From NCBI GenBank assembly GCA_004554255.1, contig SFNC01000001.1, positions 1 through 61,765 on the forward strand: a stretch of DNA of 61,765 nucleotides, in the 5' to 3' direction. The notes under the pieces were generated by a model. It did no database searches and was not told where the DNA came from. It worked only from the letters and a program-made list of their open reading frames with translations. Numbering within the stretch: position 1 is the stretch's first letter; every line of letters starts with the position of its first letter. This DNA comes from Bacteroidales bacterium. GTDB lineage: Bacteria; Bacteroidota; Bacteroidia; Bacteroidales; Muribaculaceae. The position numbers and the translations under genes are program-made. Positions 35,415 through 43,857 of the stretch are shown here, piece by piece.

Positions 35415-36149
35415 TTATGGTTTTGTTGCTGTGTACATAGTGCATACGCCTAAGGTCAGCGACCGGTATTCTGCTCCGGCAAATCCGGCCTCGGCGATAA
35501 TCAGTGTCATCTCGTCCCTCACCGGCACCGCGCGGATAGACTTGGGCAGGTACGAATAAGCCGAGCTGTCGCGCGAGACAATCCGCCCCACCAAAGGAAT
35601 CACGCCACGTGTGTACGCGGCATAGAATGGCTTTACCAGCGGGTTTGCAGGCGTTGACAGTTCCAGTACGCATAGCATTCCGCCGGGCCTGAGCACCCTT
35701 AGCATCTCGGCGTATCCGTCGCGCAGATGCTCGAAGTTCCTAACGCCGTAAGCAACCGTGATGGCATCGAAAGTATTGTCGTCGAAAGGCAGCGCCAGTG
35801 CGTCGCCGGTGCGGAAACTGATGCGGTCGGCCAGTCCTGCCTCGGCCACCTTGCGGCGTCCCACCTCCAGCATTCCGTCGCTGAGGTCCACGCCGGTGAC
35901 GGTGGCCCCGGGGATGCTGTTTGCGAGCAGGATGGCGAGGTCGCCCGTTCCCGTGGCGATATCCAGGATAGCCACGGGCTGAGTGCCGGCTACAGTCCGC
36001 ACGGCCTTGCGGCGCCAGCTGCGGTCTATGCCCAGCGTCATCATACGGTTCATGACATCGTAAGCCGGCGCGATATTGTCGAACATCTCGCGCACCTGTG
36101 CGTGCTTGGCACCGTCCTTGTGATACGGGTTTATCTCTTCTACCTGCAT
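35415..36149 (-). CDS. menG: Demethylmenaquinone methyltransferase
   Basis: 244 residues. SAM-dependent methyltransferase of the UbiE/MenG family: VREMFDNIAPAYDVMNRMMTLGIDRSWR, ILDIATGTGDLAILL as SAM motif I, and VAYGVRNFEHLRDGYAEMLRVLRPGG as the post motifs. It performs the last methylation of menaquinone, the respiratory quinone of this phylum. It starts 12 bases after phoH ends. Confidence 0.95.
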   Translation of the reverse strand: MQVEEINPYHKDGAKHAQVREMFDNIAPAYDVMNRMMTLGIDRSWRRKAVRTVAGTQPVAILDIATGTGDLAILLANSIPGATVTGVDLSDGMLEVGRRKVAEAGLADRISFRTGDALALPFDDNTFDAITVAYGVRNFEHLRDGYAEMLRVLRPGGMLCVLELSTPANPLVKPFYAAYTRGVIPLVGRIVSRDSSAYSYLPKSIRAVPVRDEMTLIIAEAGFAGAEYRSLTLGVCTMYTATKP

Positions 36150-36161
36150 TTATCGCAAAAA

Positions 36162-37151
36162 TTATGCCTCGGCAGCGTTTTCCTGCTCCCGGGCCTGTAT
36201 TTCCTGTTCTTTTTCCTGCTTGTCGTGGCGCTCGTATGCCTCCACTATACGCTGCACCAGGTGGTGACGCACTATATCCTTCTTGCTGAAGTCCACGCGG
36301 CCAACGCCTTCCACGCCTTTAAGCACGTCCAGGGCATGAATAAGTCCCGACTTGGTGGTGCGCGGAAGGTCTATCTGCGTTACGTCGCCGGTAATAATCA
36401 TCTTGGCGTTCATGCCAAGGCGCGTCAGGAACATTTTAATCTGGTGCGTGGTGGTGTTCTGGGCCTCGTCCAGGACTATCACGGCATCATTGAGAGTGCG
36501 ACCGCGCATAAACGCGAGCGGAGCAATCTGTATCACCTTGGTGTCCATGTACTCCTTCAGCTTCACTGCCGGAATCATATCCTCCAGCGCATCGTAAAGG
36601 GGCTGCAGATACGGGTCGATTTTGTCGCGCATGTCACCGGGCAGGAATCCGAGCTTTTCGCCGGCCTCCACCGCCGGGCGGCTCAGGATAATCTTGCGCA
36701 CCTCGCGGTTCTTCAAGGCTCTGACGGCCAAGGCGATGGCTATGTATGTCTTACCGGTACCCGCGGGACCGAGAGCGAAAGTAAGGTCGTTTTTCGAGAA
36801 CGTCTCCACCAGCTTTTCCTGGTTGGGCGTACGTCCCATTATGGGTTTGCCGTTTATGCCGTAAATTATCACGCCGTCGCGCTTGAGCTCCGCGGGTGCC
36901 TGCCCCTTTACAATGTCAAGGATGGCGTCCTCGGTGAGGCGGTTGAAACGCTCGCAGTGCTCGGCCAGCTCTTTTATTTTCTTCTCGAAATCAGCGGTTT
37001 CGCTCTCCTCGCCGATAACCTTTATCACCGAGCCGCGGGCCGTGATGCGCAATTTGGGAAACAAATTGCGGATAAGGTGCATATTGGAATTATTGACGCC
37101 GTAAAACACCACGGGGTCCACATTGTCAACTATTATGATGCGTTCTATCAT
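36162..37151 (-). CDS. PhoH family ATPase
   Basis: 329 residues. The N-terminal region (VDNVDPVVFYGVNNSNMHLIRNLFPKLRIT) is typical of PhoH/PhoL. The P-loop GPAGTGKT is at 128-135 and Walker B is VIVLDEAQNTT. A Glu/Gln-rich C-terminal tail of ~25 residues follows the ATPase. PhoH proteins are linked to RNA metabolism and ribosome maturation (YbeZ) in many bacteria, usually with YbeY; no ybeY is visible in this window. It lies between GT39 and menG with 12-13-base gaps. Confidence 0.93.
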   Translation of the reverse strand: MIERIIIVDNVDPVVFYGVNNSNMHLIRNLFPKLRITARGSVIKVIGEESETADFEKKIKELAEHCERFNRLTEDAILDIVKGQAPAELKRDGVIIYGINGKPIMGRTPNQEKLVETFSKNDLTFALGPAGTGKTYIAIALAVRALKNREVRKIILSRPAVEAGEKLGFLPGDMRDKIDPYLQPLYDALEDMIPAVKLKEYMDTKVIQIAPLAFMRGRTLNDAVIVLDEAQNTTTHQIKMFLTRLGMNAKMIITGDVTQIDLPRTTKSGLIHALDVLKGVEGVGRVDFSKKDIVRHHLVQRIVEAYERHDKQEKEQEIQAREQENAAEA

Positions 37152-37164
37152 GAATCTAAGAGTT

Positions 37165-38745
37165 TTACTTTATAACAGATTTGGGAGCGATAAGGATTAC
37201 GGGGCGACGCGTATCGGCGCTCCTACGCGTGAGAGTATCGCCCTGCAGGCTGTCTGTCGGTGCCGTTATCAGCCATGCGTCTGCCGGCACATCCTCCGGC
37301 GAGGCCACACGGCGCAGGCGGTCATTCATATAAAAATTCAACGAGTAATATCGCAGAAGCCTGTCCTCGGCTATGTAAGACACTATCTTGGCATCGGCGG
37401 GGACTTTCTGCTCTATAATCCTTGCGACATGTATATCCGACCGGGGATTCAGGAACGCCGGCATGTAGGCTGAATTATACGCCAACAGCAACACGAAAGT
37501 CAGCCCCAGCGCACTTTTCGCTCCGGTCTCGGCAATCTTGCGGGAACCCAACCACCATATCGCCGCAACCAGGGGCAGCATCGCGAAAATCCACTGCCAC
37601 CAGGCAAGGGGAGCTACGGGCACCTTGCGCAATACACCGAACGACAGCACAATCATCACCACCGGAGCGATGGCGGATACGACAGCCAGGAACACCGACC
37701 ATCCGCGCATAAGCCGCGTGTGCGACACCTGCGTGAGCACCCACGCCACACCGTATGCGATAAACGGGTAACACGGCAGCAGATAAACGCCTCGTTTGCT
37801 GGCCGGTATGCAGTAAAAGACCAATATGGTGAGGCCGGCGGTCCATGCCAGCAACGGCAGTCCGCGGTTCAGCCTCAAAGCCTTGATATTCTCGCGCAAA
37901 CGTCTGTAACACAGCGCAATCAGCACGGGGACAGTCCAGGGTAACATCCCTGCCAGTATCATCTCCAGGTTGTACCACCACGGATTCAGATGGCTGTCAT
38001 AGCTCATCGTGCCGGTGAGACGTCCTATGTTCTCCTCCATGGCCAGGCGCAGGAACTCCTCGCCACCCTGCTGATATGCAGCGAAATACCACAGCGCAGG
38101 GAGTATGAACGAGGCCAGACACAGGCCAATCAGCACAAAGCAGGTCCTGAAAAAATTATCGCCGCGCAGCAGCATGTAAATGCCCATCACCAGGCACGGC
38201 AGAAGCGCTCCCACCGGGCCTTTCGTCAGCACCGCTCCGGACATCAGCAATATCGCCCACAGGTACCGCCACGGATGCCCGCGCATACTGTACATGGCAT
38301 AGATAGAGCCTACAATACAGCACGTCAGCACCATATCCACGCGGCATGCCGTTGCGGCGCGGAAAACCTCGAAGGAGGTCATCAGCACCAACGTAGCCAC
38401 CCACGCCTTGCGAGTCCCGCAGGCGCCGGCGATAATACGCCAGGTTGCCGCAAACATCGTTATCGCCGCTATCGCCGACGGCAGCCGCGAGGTAAACTCG
38501 TTTACTGTTCCGCCGTTGAAAACCGCCGAGAATATGGCTATCAGCCACGCCAGCAATGGCGGCTTGTAAGGGATATCGGCGCCATAGCTGACGGGGAGAA
38601 TCCAGTTCCCGTCCTGTAGCATGCTTACTGCCACGATAGCCTCGCGCGGCTCGCCTTTTGTCTGAAAAAAAGACAGTCCGAGCCAAGGTAAAAACAGCAT
38701 CCCGGCAAGTACGCAGACAATGATTATTGCAGTTGAACGTTTCAT
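37165..38745 (-). CDS. ArnT-like glycosyltransferase family 39 membrane protein
   Basis: 526 residues with about 11-13 membrane helices. The first periplasmic loop has QTKGEPREAIVA, corresponding to the acidic catalytic motif of GT39/GT83 enzymes, and KPPLLAW follows it as in ArnT. Such enzymes use polyprenyl-phosphate sugars to modify lipid A, proteins or glycans outside the membrane. The GT2 gene at 39498 could make such a donor, but that link is inference. The -7 box TAATTTTG lies five bases before the ATG, so the mRNA is essentially leaderless. Confidence 0.9.
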   Translation of the reverse strand: MKRSTAIIIVCVLAGMLFLPWLGLSFFQTKGEPREAIVAVSMLQDGNWILPVSYGADIPYKPPLLAWLIAIFSAVFNGGTVNEFTSRLPSAIAAITMFAATWRIIAGACGTRKAWVATLVLMTSFEVFRAATACRVDMVLTCCIVGSIYAMYSMRGHPWRYLWAILLMSGAVLTKGPVGALLPCLVMGIYMLLRGDNFFRTCFVLIGLCLASFILPALWYFAAYQQGGEEFLRLAMEENIGRLTGTMSYDSHLNPWWYNLEMILAGMLPWTVPVLIALCYRRLRENIKALRLNRGLPLLAWTAGLTILVFYCIPASKRGVYLLPCYPFIAYGVAWVLTQVSHTRLMRGWSVFLAVVSAIAPVVMIVLSFGVLRKVPVAPLAWWQWIFAMLPLVAAIWWLGSRKIAETGAKSALGLTFVLLLAYNSAYMPAFLNPRSDIHVARIIEQKVPADAKIVSYIAEDRLLRYYSLNFYMNDRLRRVASPEDVPADAWLITAPTDSLQGDTLTRRSADTRRPVILIAPKSVIK

Positions 38746-38750
38746 AATGC

Positions 38751-38777
38751 AAAATTACTAAATTATTTGTACATTTG
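38751..38777. promoter_or_regulatory. Overlapping divergent promoters
   Basis: On the minus strand TAATTTTG (38758-38751) faces the GT39 gene five bases away. On the plus strand TACATTTG (38770-38777) faces the acyltransferase gene four bases away. Start codons are only 36 bases apart, so both transcripts should begin at or very near their ATG, and the two -33 regions must overlap the opposite -7 box. Confidence 0.55.
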
Positions 38778-38781
38778 CACA

Positions 38782-39390
38782 ATGGAACTCAAGGAATATA
38801 ATATAGGAGGCGAGACTGTCGTCATTCCCATCCCGCACAGCTATCGCGACTGCGCCGAACTTATAAAATCCGACTCGTACCGCCACAACGGGCGGCGCGA
38901 CAGCCTTCTGCGCATCTGGCTGTCCGGACGCACGCGCATCAGCATAGGATTTGCCTTCTGGTTCAGGCTGTCCCAGCACCGTCACGGCTTTCTGTATCCA
39001 TTAGCGCGCTGGCGTGCCAACCGGTACAAACGTAAGTACGGACTGTTTATACCGTCGCGTACCGTCATAGGCTACGGCATGTACATACAGCATTGCTGCG
39101 GCCTGGTCATAAACCGTAAGGCGGTGATAGGCAACAATATAACACTCGGACAGTTCACCACCATCGGTTCCAATGTCGCCGATGCCGCCCATATCGGCAA
39201 CAATGTGTACATAGGCCCGGGAGTAAGCATAGTGGACGATGTACGGATCAGTTCTGGAGCCTGCATCGGCGCGGGTGCGGTAGTGACCCGCGACGTTCCG
39301 GCAGACACCACCGTCGCCGGCGTTCCCGCCCGCCCCATCGGCACCGTAAGCCACCCGGAATTTATACGCAACCCCTACCCTCTGCCATAA
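38782..39390 (+). CDS. Hexapeptide-repeat acyltransferase (serine acetyltransferase-like)
   Basis: 202 residues. An N-terminal helical part (RTRISIGFAFWFRLSQHRHGFLYPLARWRANRYKRKYG) precedes a left-handed beta-helix of hexapeptide repeats: GLVINRKAVIGNNITLGQFTTIGS, AHIGNNVYIGPGVSIVDDVRISSGACIGAGAVV and VAGVPARPIG. This is the CysE/LacA/capsule O-acetyltransferase pattern; without full CysE N-terminal helices a polysaccharide acetyltransferase is more likely. It stands alone on the plus strand, with the promoter touching its start codon. Confidence 0.9.
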   Translation: MELKEYNIGGETVVIPIPHSYRDCAELIKSDSYRHNGRRDSLLRIWLSGRTRISIGFAFWFRLSQHRHGFLYPLARWRANRYKRKYGLFIPSRTVIGYGMYIQHCCGLVINRKAVIGNNITLGQFTTIGSNVADAAHIGNNVYIGPGVSIVDDVRISSGACIGAGAVVTRDVPADTTVAGVPARPIGTVSHPEFIRNPYPLP

Positions 39391-39449
39391 TAGAGGGCGT
39401 GTCATAATGGACCATTCTGACAGCGCCCCCCTCCATCCGGAAACAAAAA

Positions 39450-39477
39450 GCGATGTATCATGATAATGACACATCGC
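39450..39477 (-). terminator. Terminator after the GT2 operon
   Basis: GCGATGT/ACATCGC stem with a 14-base loop. On the minus strand the stem is followed by TTTTTG. About 60 bases after the plus-strand acyltransferase stop, it may serve both genes. Confidence 0.75.
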
Positions 39478-39497
39478 CTTATTTATGTTATGCAAAA

Positions 39498-40298
39498 TTA
39501 TTTAGGGGCTGATTCCGAACGGCGTTTTTTGGGGTTGAATATCGCGTTCCATTTAAGACGGACCACGCCGAAAAGCGCCTCGCCGAATATGCCGGAGCTC
39601 ATTTTGGACGTTCCCAACATTCGGTTTACAAAGATAATGGGCACTTCGCACACCTTATACTTCATCTGATGTGCGGTGAATTTCATCTCAATCTGGAATG
39701 CGTAACCCTTGAAACGCACGGCGTCAAGGTCAAAATCCTCCAGCACCTGACGTTTGTAGCACACAAATCCGGCGGTGGTATCGTGCACGGGCATACCGGT
39801 GACGAACCTCACGTATTTGCTTGCATAATAGGACATAAGCACGCGCCCCATGGGCCAGTTCACCACATTTACTCCGGTAAGATACCTTGAGCCAACGGCC
39901 ACATCACCATGCCCGCTCACCAGCGCCTTGCGCAGCTTGAGCAGGTCGTCGGGATTATGGGAGAAGTCCGCGTCCATCTCGCAGACATACTGATAGTTGT
40001 TGGGCGAAGCCAGGGCCCATTTGAATCCGGCGATATAAGCCGTTCCCAGGCCCAGCTTTCCGGAGCGCTCCACCAGGTACACGCGGTCCGGCCGCTCTGC
40101 AATCTTACCTTTTACGATATCGGCGGTGCCGTCCGGCGAATTGTCGTCGATAACCAGAACGTCAAAGTTCTGCTCGGGCAGATTCAGCACGGCATCTATG
40201 ATAGCCGCAGCATTCTCCTTCTCATTATACATAGGTATGATGACAAGGGTGTCGCGCCCGGTAGTTTCAGGCGTAATATTTCTTGACAATTCGCTCAT
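39498..40298 (-). CDS. Polyprenyl-phosphate glycosyltransferase (DPM1-like GT2)
   Basis: 266 residues. GT2 catalytic domain: VIIPMYNEKENAAAIIDAVL, LVIDDNSPDGTADIV, YVCEMDADFSHNPDDLLKLR (DxD metal motif), VVNWPMGRVLMSYYASKYVRFVTGMPVHDTTAGFVCYKR. No multi-helix C-terminal membrane part, so this is the DPM1-like soluble form that makes dolichyl/undecaprenyl-phosphate mannose or a related sugar. It ends the small-membrane-protein/Skp operon, starting nine bases after the Skp-like stop. Confidence 0.93.
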   Translation of the reverse strand: MSELSRNITPETTGRDTLVIIPMYNEKENAAAIIDAVLNLPEQNFDVLVIDDNSPDGTADIVKGKIAERPDRVYLVERSGKLGLGTAYIAGFKWALASPNNYQYVCEMDADFSHNPDDLLKLRKALVSGHGDVAVGSRYLTGVNVVNWPMGRVLMSYYASKYVRFVTGMPVHDTTAGFVCYKRQVLEDFDLDAVRFKGYAFQIEMKFTAHQMKYKVCEVPIIFVNRMLGTSKMSSGIFGEALFGVVRLKWNAIFNPKKRRSESAPK

Positions 40299-40307
40299 AC
40301 AGGGGGA

Positions 40308-40952
40308 TTATTTTTTATCTTCGGCTTTCTTATCTTCCGAGCCTTTTTTCTTGGCGTAGGCCTCGTTGAGACCTTTTACAATCTCGCCGGTGATGTCCAG
40401 TGCGGGGTTGAAGTACAGGCCGGCCGACTTATCCAGGATAGCGTCGTACTTTTTATCCTTGTTATATTCGACAACAAACTCGTCGATAGCCTCTTTCACG
40501 TTTTTCTGAATCTCGTTCACACGTGCCTGCTCTGTCTCGGCGCGTTTTGCATACTGTGCCGACGAGCTCTGGTCCAGGCTCTGCAACTCGGCCATATCCT
40601 GCTTGTACTGAGCCTCGGAGGTATAGGCGTTGGTCTGCATTTTCTGCTGTATCTCGTTCTGTTTCTGAGCCAGACGGTTACCCAGGGTGTTCTGGTACTG
40701 CTGAAGCTGTGCGGCAATCTGCTCCAGAACCTTGCCCTGCTCCTTGGCATATTCGTAGTTGGCCATTACAGAGTCAAAGTCCACATAGCGGATGTTGGTG
40801 CTGGCAGTGAAGCTCTCGCCTTTCTGCTCGCCTTTCACTTCTTTTTTGGTGCTGTCGGCACTGTCGGCCGAGCCTTCGCCAGAGCATGATGTGATGGTGA
40901 CTGCGGTGGTGCCTGCAAGGAAGAGAGCAACTGCTAATACTAATTGTTTCAT
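40308..40952 (-). CDS. OmpH/Skp-like chaperone, predicted lipoprotein
   Basis: 214 residues. Signal peptide with a lipobox at Cys23 (TITSC) followed by a Ser/Asp/Lys linker. The OmpH core begins with NIRYVDFDSVMANY and continues as a long coiled-coil (KEQGKVLEQIAAQLQQYQNTLGNRLAQKQNEIQQKMQ) and a return helix. Skp is normally a free periplasmic trimer that escorts outer membrane proteins; a lipid anchor would fix it to a membrane. The start is the ATG at 40952, chosen because the longer frame puts non-signal residues first. Middle gene of a three-gene operon. Confidence 0.9.
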   Translation of the reverse strand: MKQLVLAVALFLAGTTAVTITSCSGEGSADSADSTKKEVKGEQKGESFTASTNIRYVDFDSVMANYEYAKEQGKVLEQIAAQLQQYQNTLGNRLAQKQNEIQQKMQTNAYTSEAQYKQDMAELQSLDQSSSAQYAKRAETEQARVNEIQKNVKEAIDEFVVEYNKDKKYDAILDKSAGLYFNPALDITGEIVKGLNEAYAKKKGSEDKKAEDKK

Positions 40953-40984
40953 TATTAAAATTGTATGTTTTAAATGGTTTTGAT

Positions 40985-41164
40985 TCATTCACCTTCGTTG
41001 TGATGCGCGCAACGTATTCCACGTTTGCGGAGCTCGGGGTTGCCGTCCACATGACTGTCCGGGAATTTGCCGCCCTTTACAAACAGCACCCTGACGCCCA
41101 TCAGAATAACAGCCGCCAGCAACAGTACAAGCACCGGAATCAGCAAGGTAATAAACTCCTTCAT
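40985..41164 (-). CDS. Small single-helix membrane protein with C-terminal His/Cys tail
   Basis: 59 residues. One membrane helix at about 5-31 (TLLIPVLVLLLAAVILMGVRVLF). The tail KGGKFPDSHVDGNPELRKRGIRCAHHNEGE resembles a short motif common to small Bacteroidota membrane proteins, with a conserved-looking G-x-x-x-LRKRGIxC pattern. Function unknown; the Cys/His cluster could bind metal or link to a partner. The start is Met at 41164 (MKEFITLL). First gene of the operon, 32 bases before the Skp-like gene. Confidence 0.75.
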   Translation of the reverse strand: MKEFITLLIPVLVLLLAAVILMGVRVLFVKGGKFPDSHVDGNPELRKRGIRCAHHNEGE

Positions 41165-41188
41165 GGTCTGTTTTTGCGTTTCACAATG

Positions 41189-41196
41189 CAAATATA
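41189..41196 (-). promoter_or_regulatory. -7 box for the small-membrane-protein/Skp/GT2 operon
   Basis: On the minus strand, TATATTTG followed by C, about 25 bases before the first ATG. The -33 element is unclear. Confidence 0.5.
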
Positions 41197-41353
41197 TAAA
41201 ATGAAGTCGGATTTTTAGGCATTTCTCAATTTTATTTTGTAACTTCGTAGGCGAAAACGTGTTATTTTTAACACTCTTTTATCATAAAAATTATTTTTTC
41301 ACAATCGTAAGCCTGTTTTAAGGCCCGATTTTAACCCTCATAAAACTTAAACT

Positions 41354-42814
41354 ATGACTATCAAAGATCTGCAGCCGGCTAATGTCTTCGGCATCTTCCA
41401 CGAGATCACACAGGTACCCCGTCCTTCAAAAAAAGAAGGAAAAATCCGCCAGTATCTCCTTGACTTCGCCGCCAAACACGGCCTGGGAGTAAAGACCGAC
41501 GCCATCGGCAACGTCGCCATGTTCAAACCCGCCACCCCCGGCCACGAGAACGCTCCCGGACTGATAATGCAGGCGCACATGGATATGGTGTGCGAGAGCA
41601 ATAATAAGGACTTCGATTTCGAGAACACACCCATCACCACAATCGTAGACGGCGACTGGCTGCACGCCGACGGCACCACCCTCGGCGCCGACAATGGCAT
41701 CGGTATCGCCGGAGCGTTGGCTGCGCTTACCGACGACAGCCTGGTACACGGCCCCCTCGAAGGCCTCTTTACCGTTGACGAAGAGACCGGCCTGACCGGT
41801 GCCAACAACATCGGCGATGGCATGATTCAGGGCAAGATGCTGCTGAACCTTGACTCTGAAGACGATGCAGAGATTTTCGTGGGCTGCGCCGGCGGCGTTG
41901 ACACCACCTGCACCTTTGCCTACGACCGCTCTATGTCGCCCACCGATTACCACTTCTTCAAATTTGACATCAGCAAGGGCCTCGGCGGCCACTCCGGCAG
42001 CGACATCAACGCCGGACGCGCCAACGCCGTTCAGCTGCTCGCACGCTTCCTGTGGGCTCTCGCCCAGAAGCACGAGCTCTCGCTCTGCGAGATAGACGGC
42101 GGCAACCTGCGCAATGCCATCCCCCGCGCCGCTCACGCTGTATTCGGTGTACACACCTCCAAGAAAGAGGAAATTGTTGCCATGTTCAACTGCTTCGCCG
42201 CCGATGTGGAGGCCGAGTACAAAGGCCTGGAAACAACCCTCGAGCTCAAGCTTGAGACCGCCGACCGTCCCGAATTCTCTGTTGACAGCGACACCACCTG
42301 CCGCCTTATCTCGGCTCTCTACTGCGCTCCTCACGGCGTAATCTCCATGAGCCGCGACATCGAAGGCCTGGTGGAGACCTCTACCAACCTCGCAAGCGTG
42401 AAGATGCTCGCCGACAATAAGATTCTGGTTACCACAAGCCAGCGCTCGTCTGTAGAGAGCCGCAAATGGGACATCGCACACCGCGTGGAGGCTCTGTTCA
42501 CCCTCGCCGGCGCAGAAGTGACCCATGGCGACGGATACCCCGGATGGGCGCCCAATATGGACTCGCAGATTATGAAAATCGCCGCTGACGCATACGAGGA
42601 ACTCTACCATATCCGCCCCGCAATCATGGCTATACACGCCGGTCTGGAATGCGGACTGTTCCTCACCAAATATCCCGGCCTGGACATGGTATCGTTCGGC
42701 CCCACACTGCAGAACGTTCACTCTCCCAGCGAGCGCATGTTTATTCCCGCCGTCGACCGTTTCTGGCACCAGCTGGCCCGAATCATTGAAAAAGTTGCGG
42801 ATCTTAAAGACTAA
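41354..42814 (+). CDS. pepD: Cytosol non-specific dipeptidase / aminoacyl-histidine dipeptidase (M20C)
   Basis: 486 residues, full length for PepD. It cleaves dipeptides such as Xaa-His (carnosine-like) in the cytoplasm with two zinc ions. Metal-site motifs are visible: MQAHMDMV (His-Asp), TLGADNGIGIA (Asp), TVDEETGLTGA (catalytic and metal Glu), NLDSEDDAE (Asp) and PTLQNVHSPSER (His). The lid domain sits between. It has no obvious consensus promoter; TAACTTCG near 41250 is one mismatch off. Likely monocistronic, given the hairpin after the stop. Confidence 0.96.
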   Translation: MTIKDLQPANVFGIFHEITQVPRPSKKEGKIRQYLLDFAAKHGLGVKTDAIGNVAMFKPATPGHENAPGLIMQAHMDMVCESNNKDFDFENTPITTIVDGDWLHADGTTLGADNGIGIAGALAALTDDSLVHGPLEGLFTVDEETGLTGANNIGDGMIQGKMLLNLDSEDDAEIFVGCAGGVDTTCTFAYDRSMSPTDYHFFKFDISKGLGGHSGSDINAGRANAVQLLARFLWALAQKHELSLCEIDGGNLRNAIPRAAHAVFGVHTSKKEEIVAMFNCFAADVEAEYKGLETTLELKLETADRPEFSVDSDTTCRLISALYCAPHGVISMSRDIEGLVETSTNLASVKMLADNKILVTTSQRSSVESRKWDIAHRVEALFTLAGAEVTHGDGYPGWAPNMDSQIMKIAADAYEELYHIRPAIMAIHAGLECGLFLTKYPGLDMVSFGPTLQNVHSPSERMFIPAVDRFWHQLARIIEKVADLKD

Positions 42815-42824
42815 CAGTCTATAA

Positions 42825-42871
42825 TACAAGGCCAAAGGTCATGACACTGCGGTGTCGCCTTTGGCCTTGTA
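42825..42871 (+). terminator. Hairpin after pepD
   Basis: TACAAGGCCAAAGG pairs perfectly with CCTTTGGCCTTGTA over a 19-base inner part that itself holds GACAC/GTGTC. No strong T run follows. It separates pepD from the muramidase gene, which starts 24 bases later. Confidence 0.65.
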
Positions 42872-42894
42872 TAATTACCTTAAATCCATCCTCC

Positions 42895-43731
42895 ATGAAC
42901 ATCAGAACGGTAATAACGCTGATTTGCACGTGCGGAATCCTGACGGCTCATGCCGCCACCCCCGTCGCGAAGACCAGAAATGTCCGCTCTCCACGCGTTA
43001 CCCATACAAAAACCGAAAGAAAACAGGCAGAGATAGCCGAGGCTCCCACCCCGGATGTCGTCTCTCCCGCCGACACCCTGAATTTCACCGTCAATGCCGA
43101 CGGCGACACAATACACCTTGAAGTTGCTCCCGAATTCCGTAGCGGACGCCTCACCGAGGACGACTACCGCGAAGTGGCCGAGGATTTGGGCGTGGAAGTG
43201 GCTGCAATAAAAGCTGTTGTGGAAATCGAGGCCGGCCGCTCCCACCAGGGCTTCTGGACCGACGGCAAGCCCATCATCAACTTTGACCTCACGGTCTTCC
43301 GCCAGGCCGCGCGCCGCCATGGCGTCAAGCTGGGCAAATACAGCCGCTCGCACTCCATAGTGTTCAGCCGTCCCAACTCGGCACGCTACGGCGGCCAACA
43401 GGCTGCCGTCCAGGCCCGTCTGGATGCCGCCCGCTCAATACACGATGCCGCCGGCATAGAGGGAACTTTCTGGGGAATGTTCCAGATCGGGGGATTCAAC
43501 TGGAAAAAATGCGGAGCTGCAAGCCCCGCCGAATTTGCGAAGCTGATGAGCCGCTCGGAACGCGACCAGCTGGAGCTGTTCGCAAAATTCATCACCTCGG
43601 CAGGACTCCTGGGCCACCTGCGCAACAAAAACTGGGCCGCATTCGCGCGCGGATACAACGGCAACAGCTACGCCGCACGCGGATATCACACCCGCATGGC
43701 AGCGGCATACAAGCGCTACAAAAACTCCTGA
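42895..43731 (+). CDS. Exported N-acetylmuramidase (DUF3380/PF11860-like)
   Basis: 278 residues. Signal peptide 1-20 (LICTCGILTAHA). A Thr/Pro-rich linker leads to the C-terminal muramidase domain (about 95-278): VAAIKAVVEIEAGRSHQGFWTDGKPIINFDLTVFRQ contains the probable catalytic Glu, then SHSIVFSRPNSARYGGQQAAVQARLDAARSIHDAAG and GTFWGMFQIGGFNWKKCG. In the family these are phage or secretion-system lysins that cut the glycan backbone of peptidoglycan. The neighbours are not phage genes. A housekeeping wall-remodelling or interbacterial role is possible. Confidence 0.9.
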   Translation: MNIRTVITLICTCGILTAHAATPVAKTRNVRSPRVTHTKTERKQAEIAEAPTPDVVSPADTLNFTVNADGDTIHLEVAPEFRSGRLTEDDYREVAEDLGVEVAAIKAVVEIEAGRSHQGFWTDGKPIINFDLTVFRQAARRHGVKLGKYSRSHSIVFSRPNSARYGGQQAAVQARLDAARSIHDAAGIEGTFWGMFQIGGFNWKKCGAASPAEFAKLMSRSERDQLELFAKFITSAGLLGHLRNKNWAAFARGYNGNSYAARGYHTRMAAAYKRYKNS

Positions 43732-43774
43732 GCGACAGCAGGAACAGGCTTTAACTGTTAAATGGTCAAAAAAG

Positions 43775-43807
43775 ATTGGGAGAATACCCGATTTTTTTGT
43801 ACTTTTG
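43775..43807 (+). promoter_or_regulatory. Promoter of pta-ackA
   Basis: ATTG (43775-43778), 21-base spacer with a T8 run, TACTTTTG (43800-43807). Close to consensus. The ATG lies 51 bases downstream. Confidence 0.7.
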
Positions 43808-43857
43808 CACCAAAATATTTTCCAATATCGGAATACTTTTAACAGTTATCATAGCTT

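Noticed and set aside
35727..37175. 482-codon plus-strand frame opposite menG and phoH
   Set aside because: Crosses two conserved genes in antisense; no promoter or domain.
41426..42835. 469-codon minus-strand frame opposite pepD
   Set aside because: Antisense shadow of a conserved M20C peptidase gene; Val/Gly-rich low-information product.
42895..43731. Prophage remnant suggested by the muramidase
   Set aside because: Flanking genes (pepD, pta, ackA) are housekeeping and no other phage gene is present.
43740..43857. Stand-alone small RNA before pta
   Set aside because: The region is explained by the pta promoter and a short leader; no stable stem was seen.
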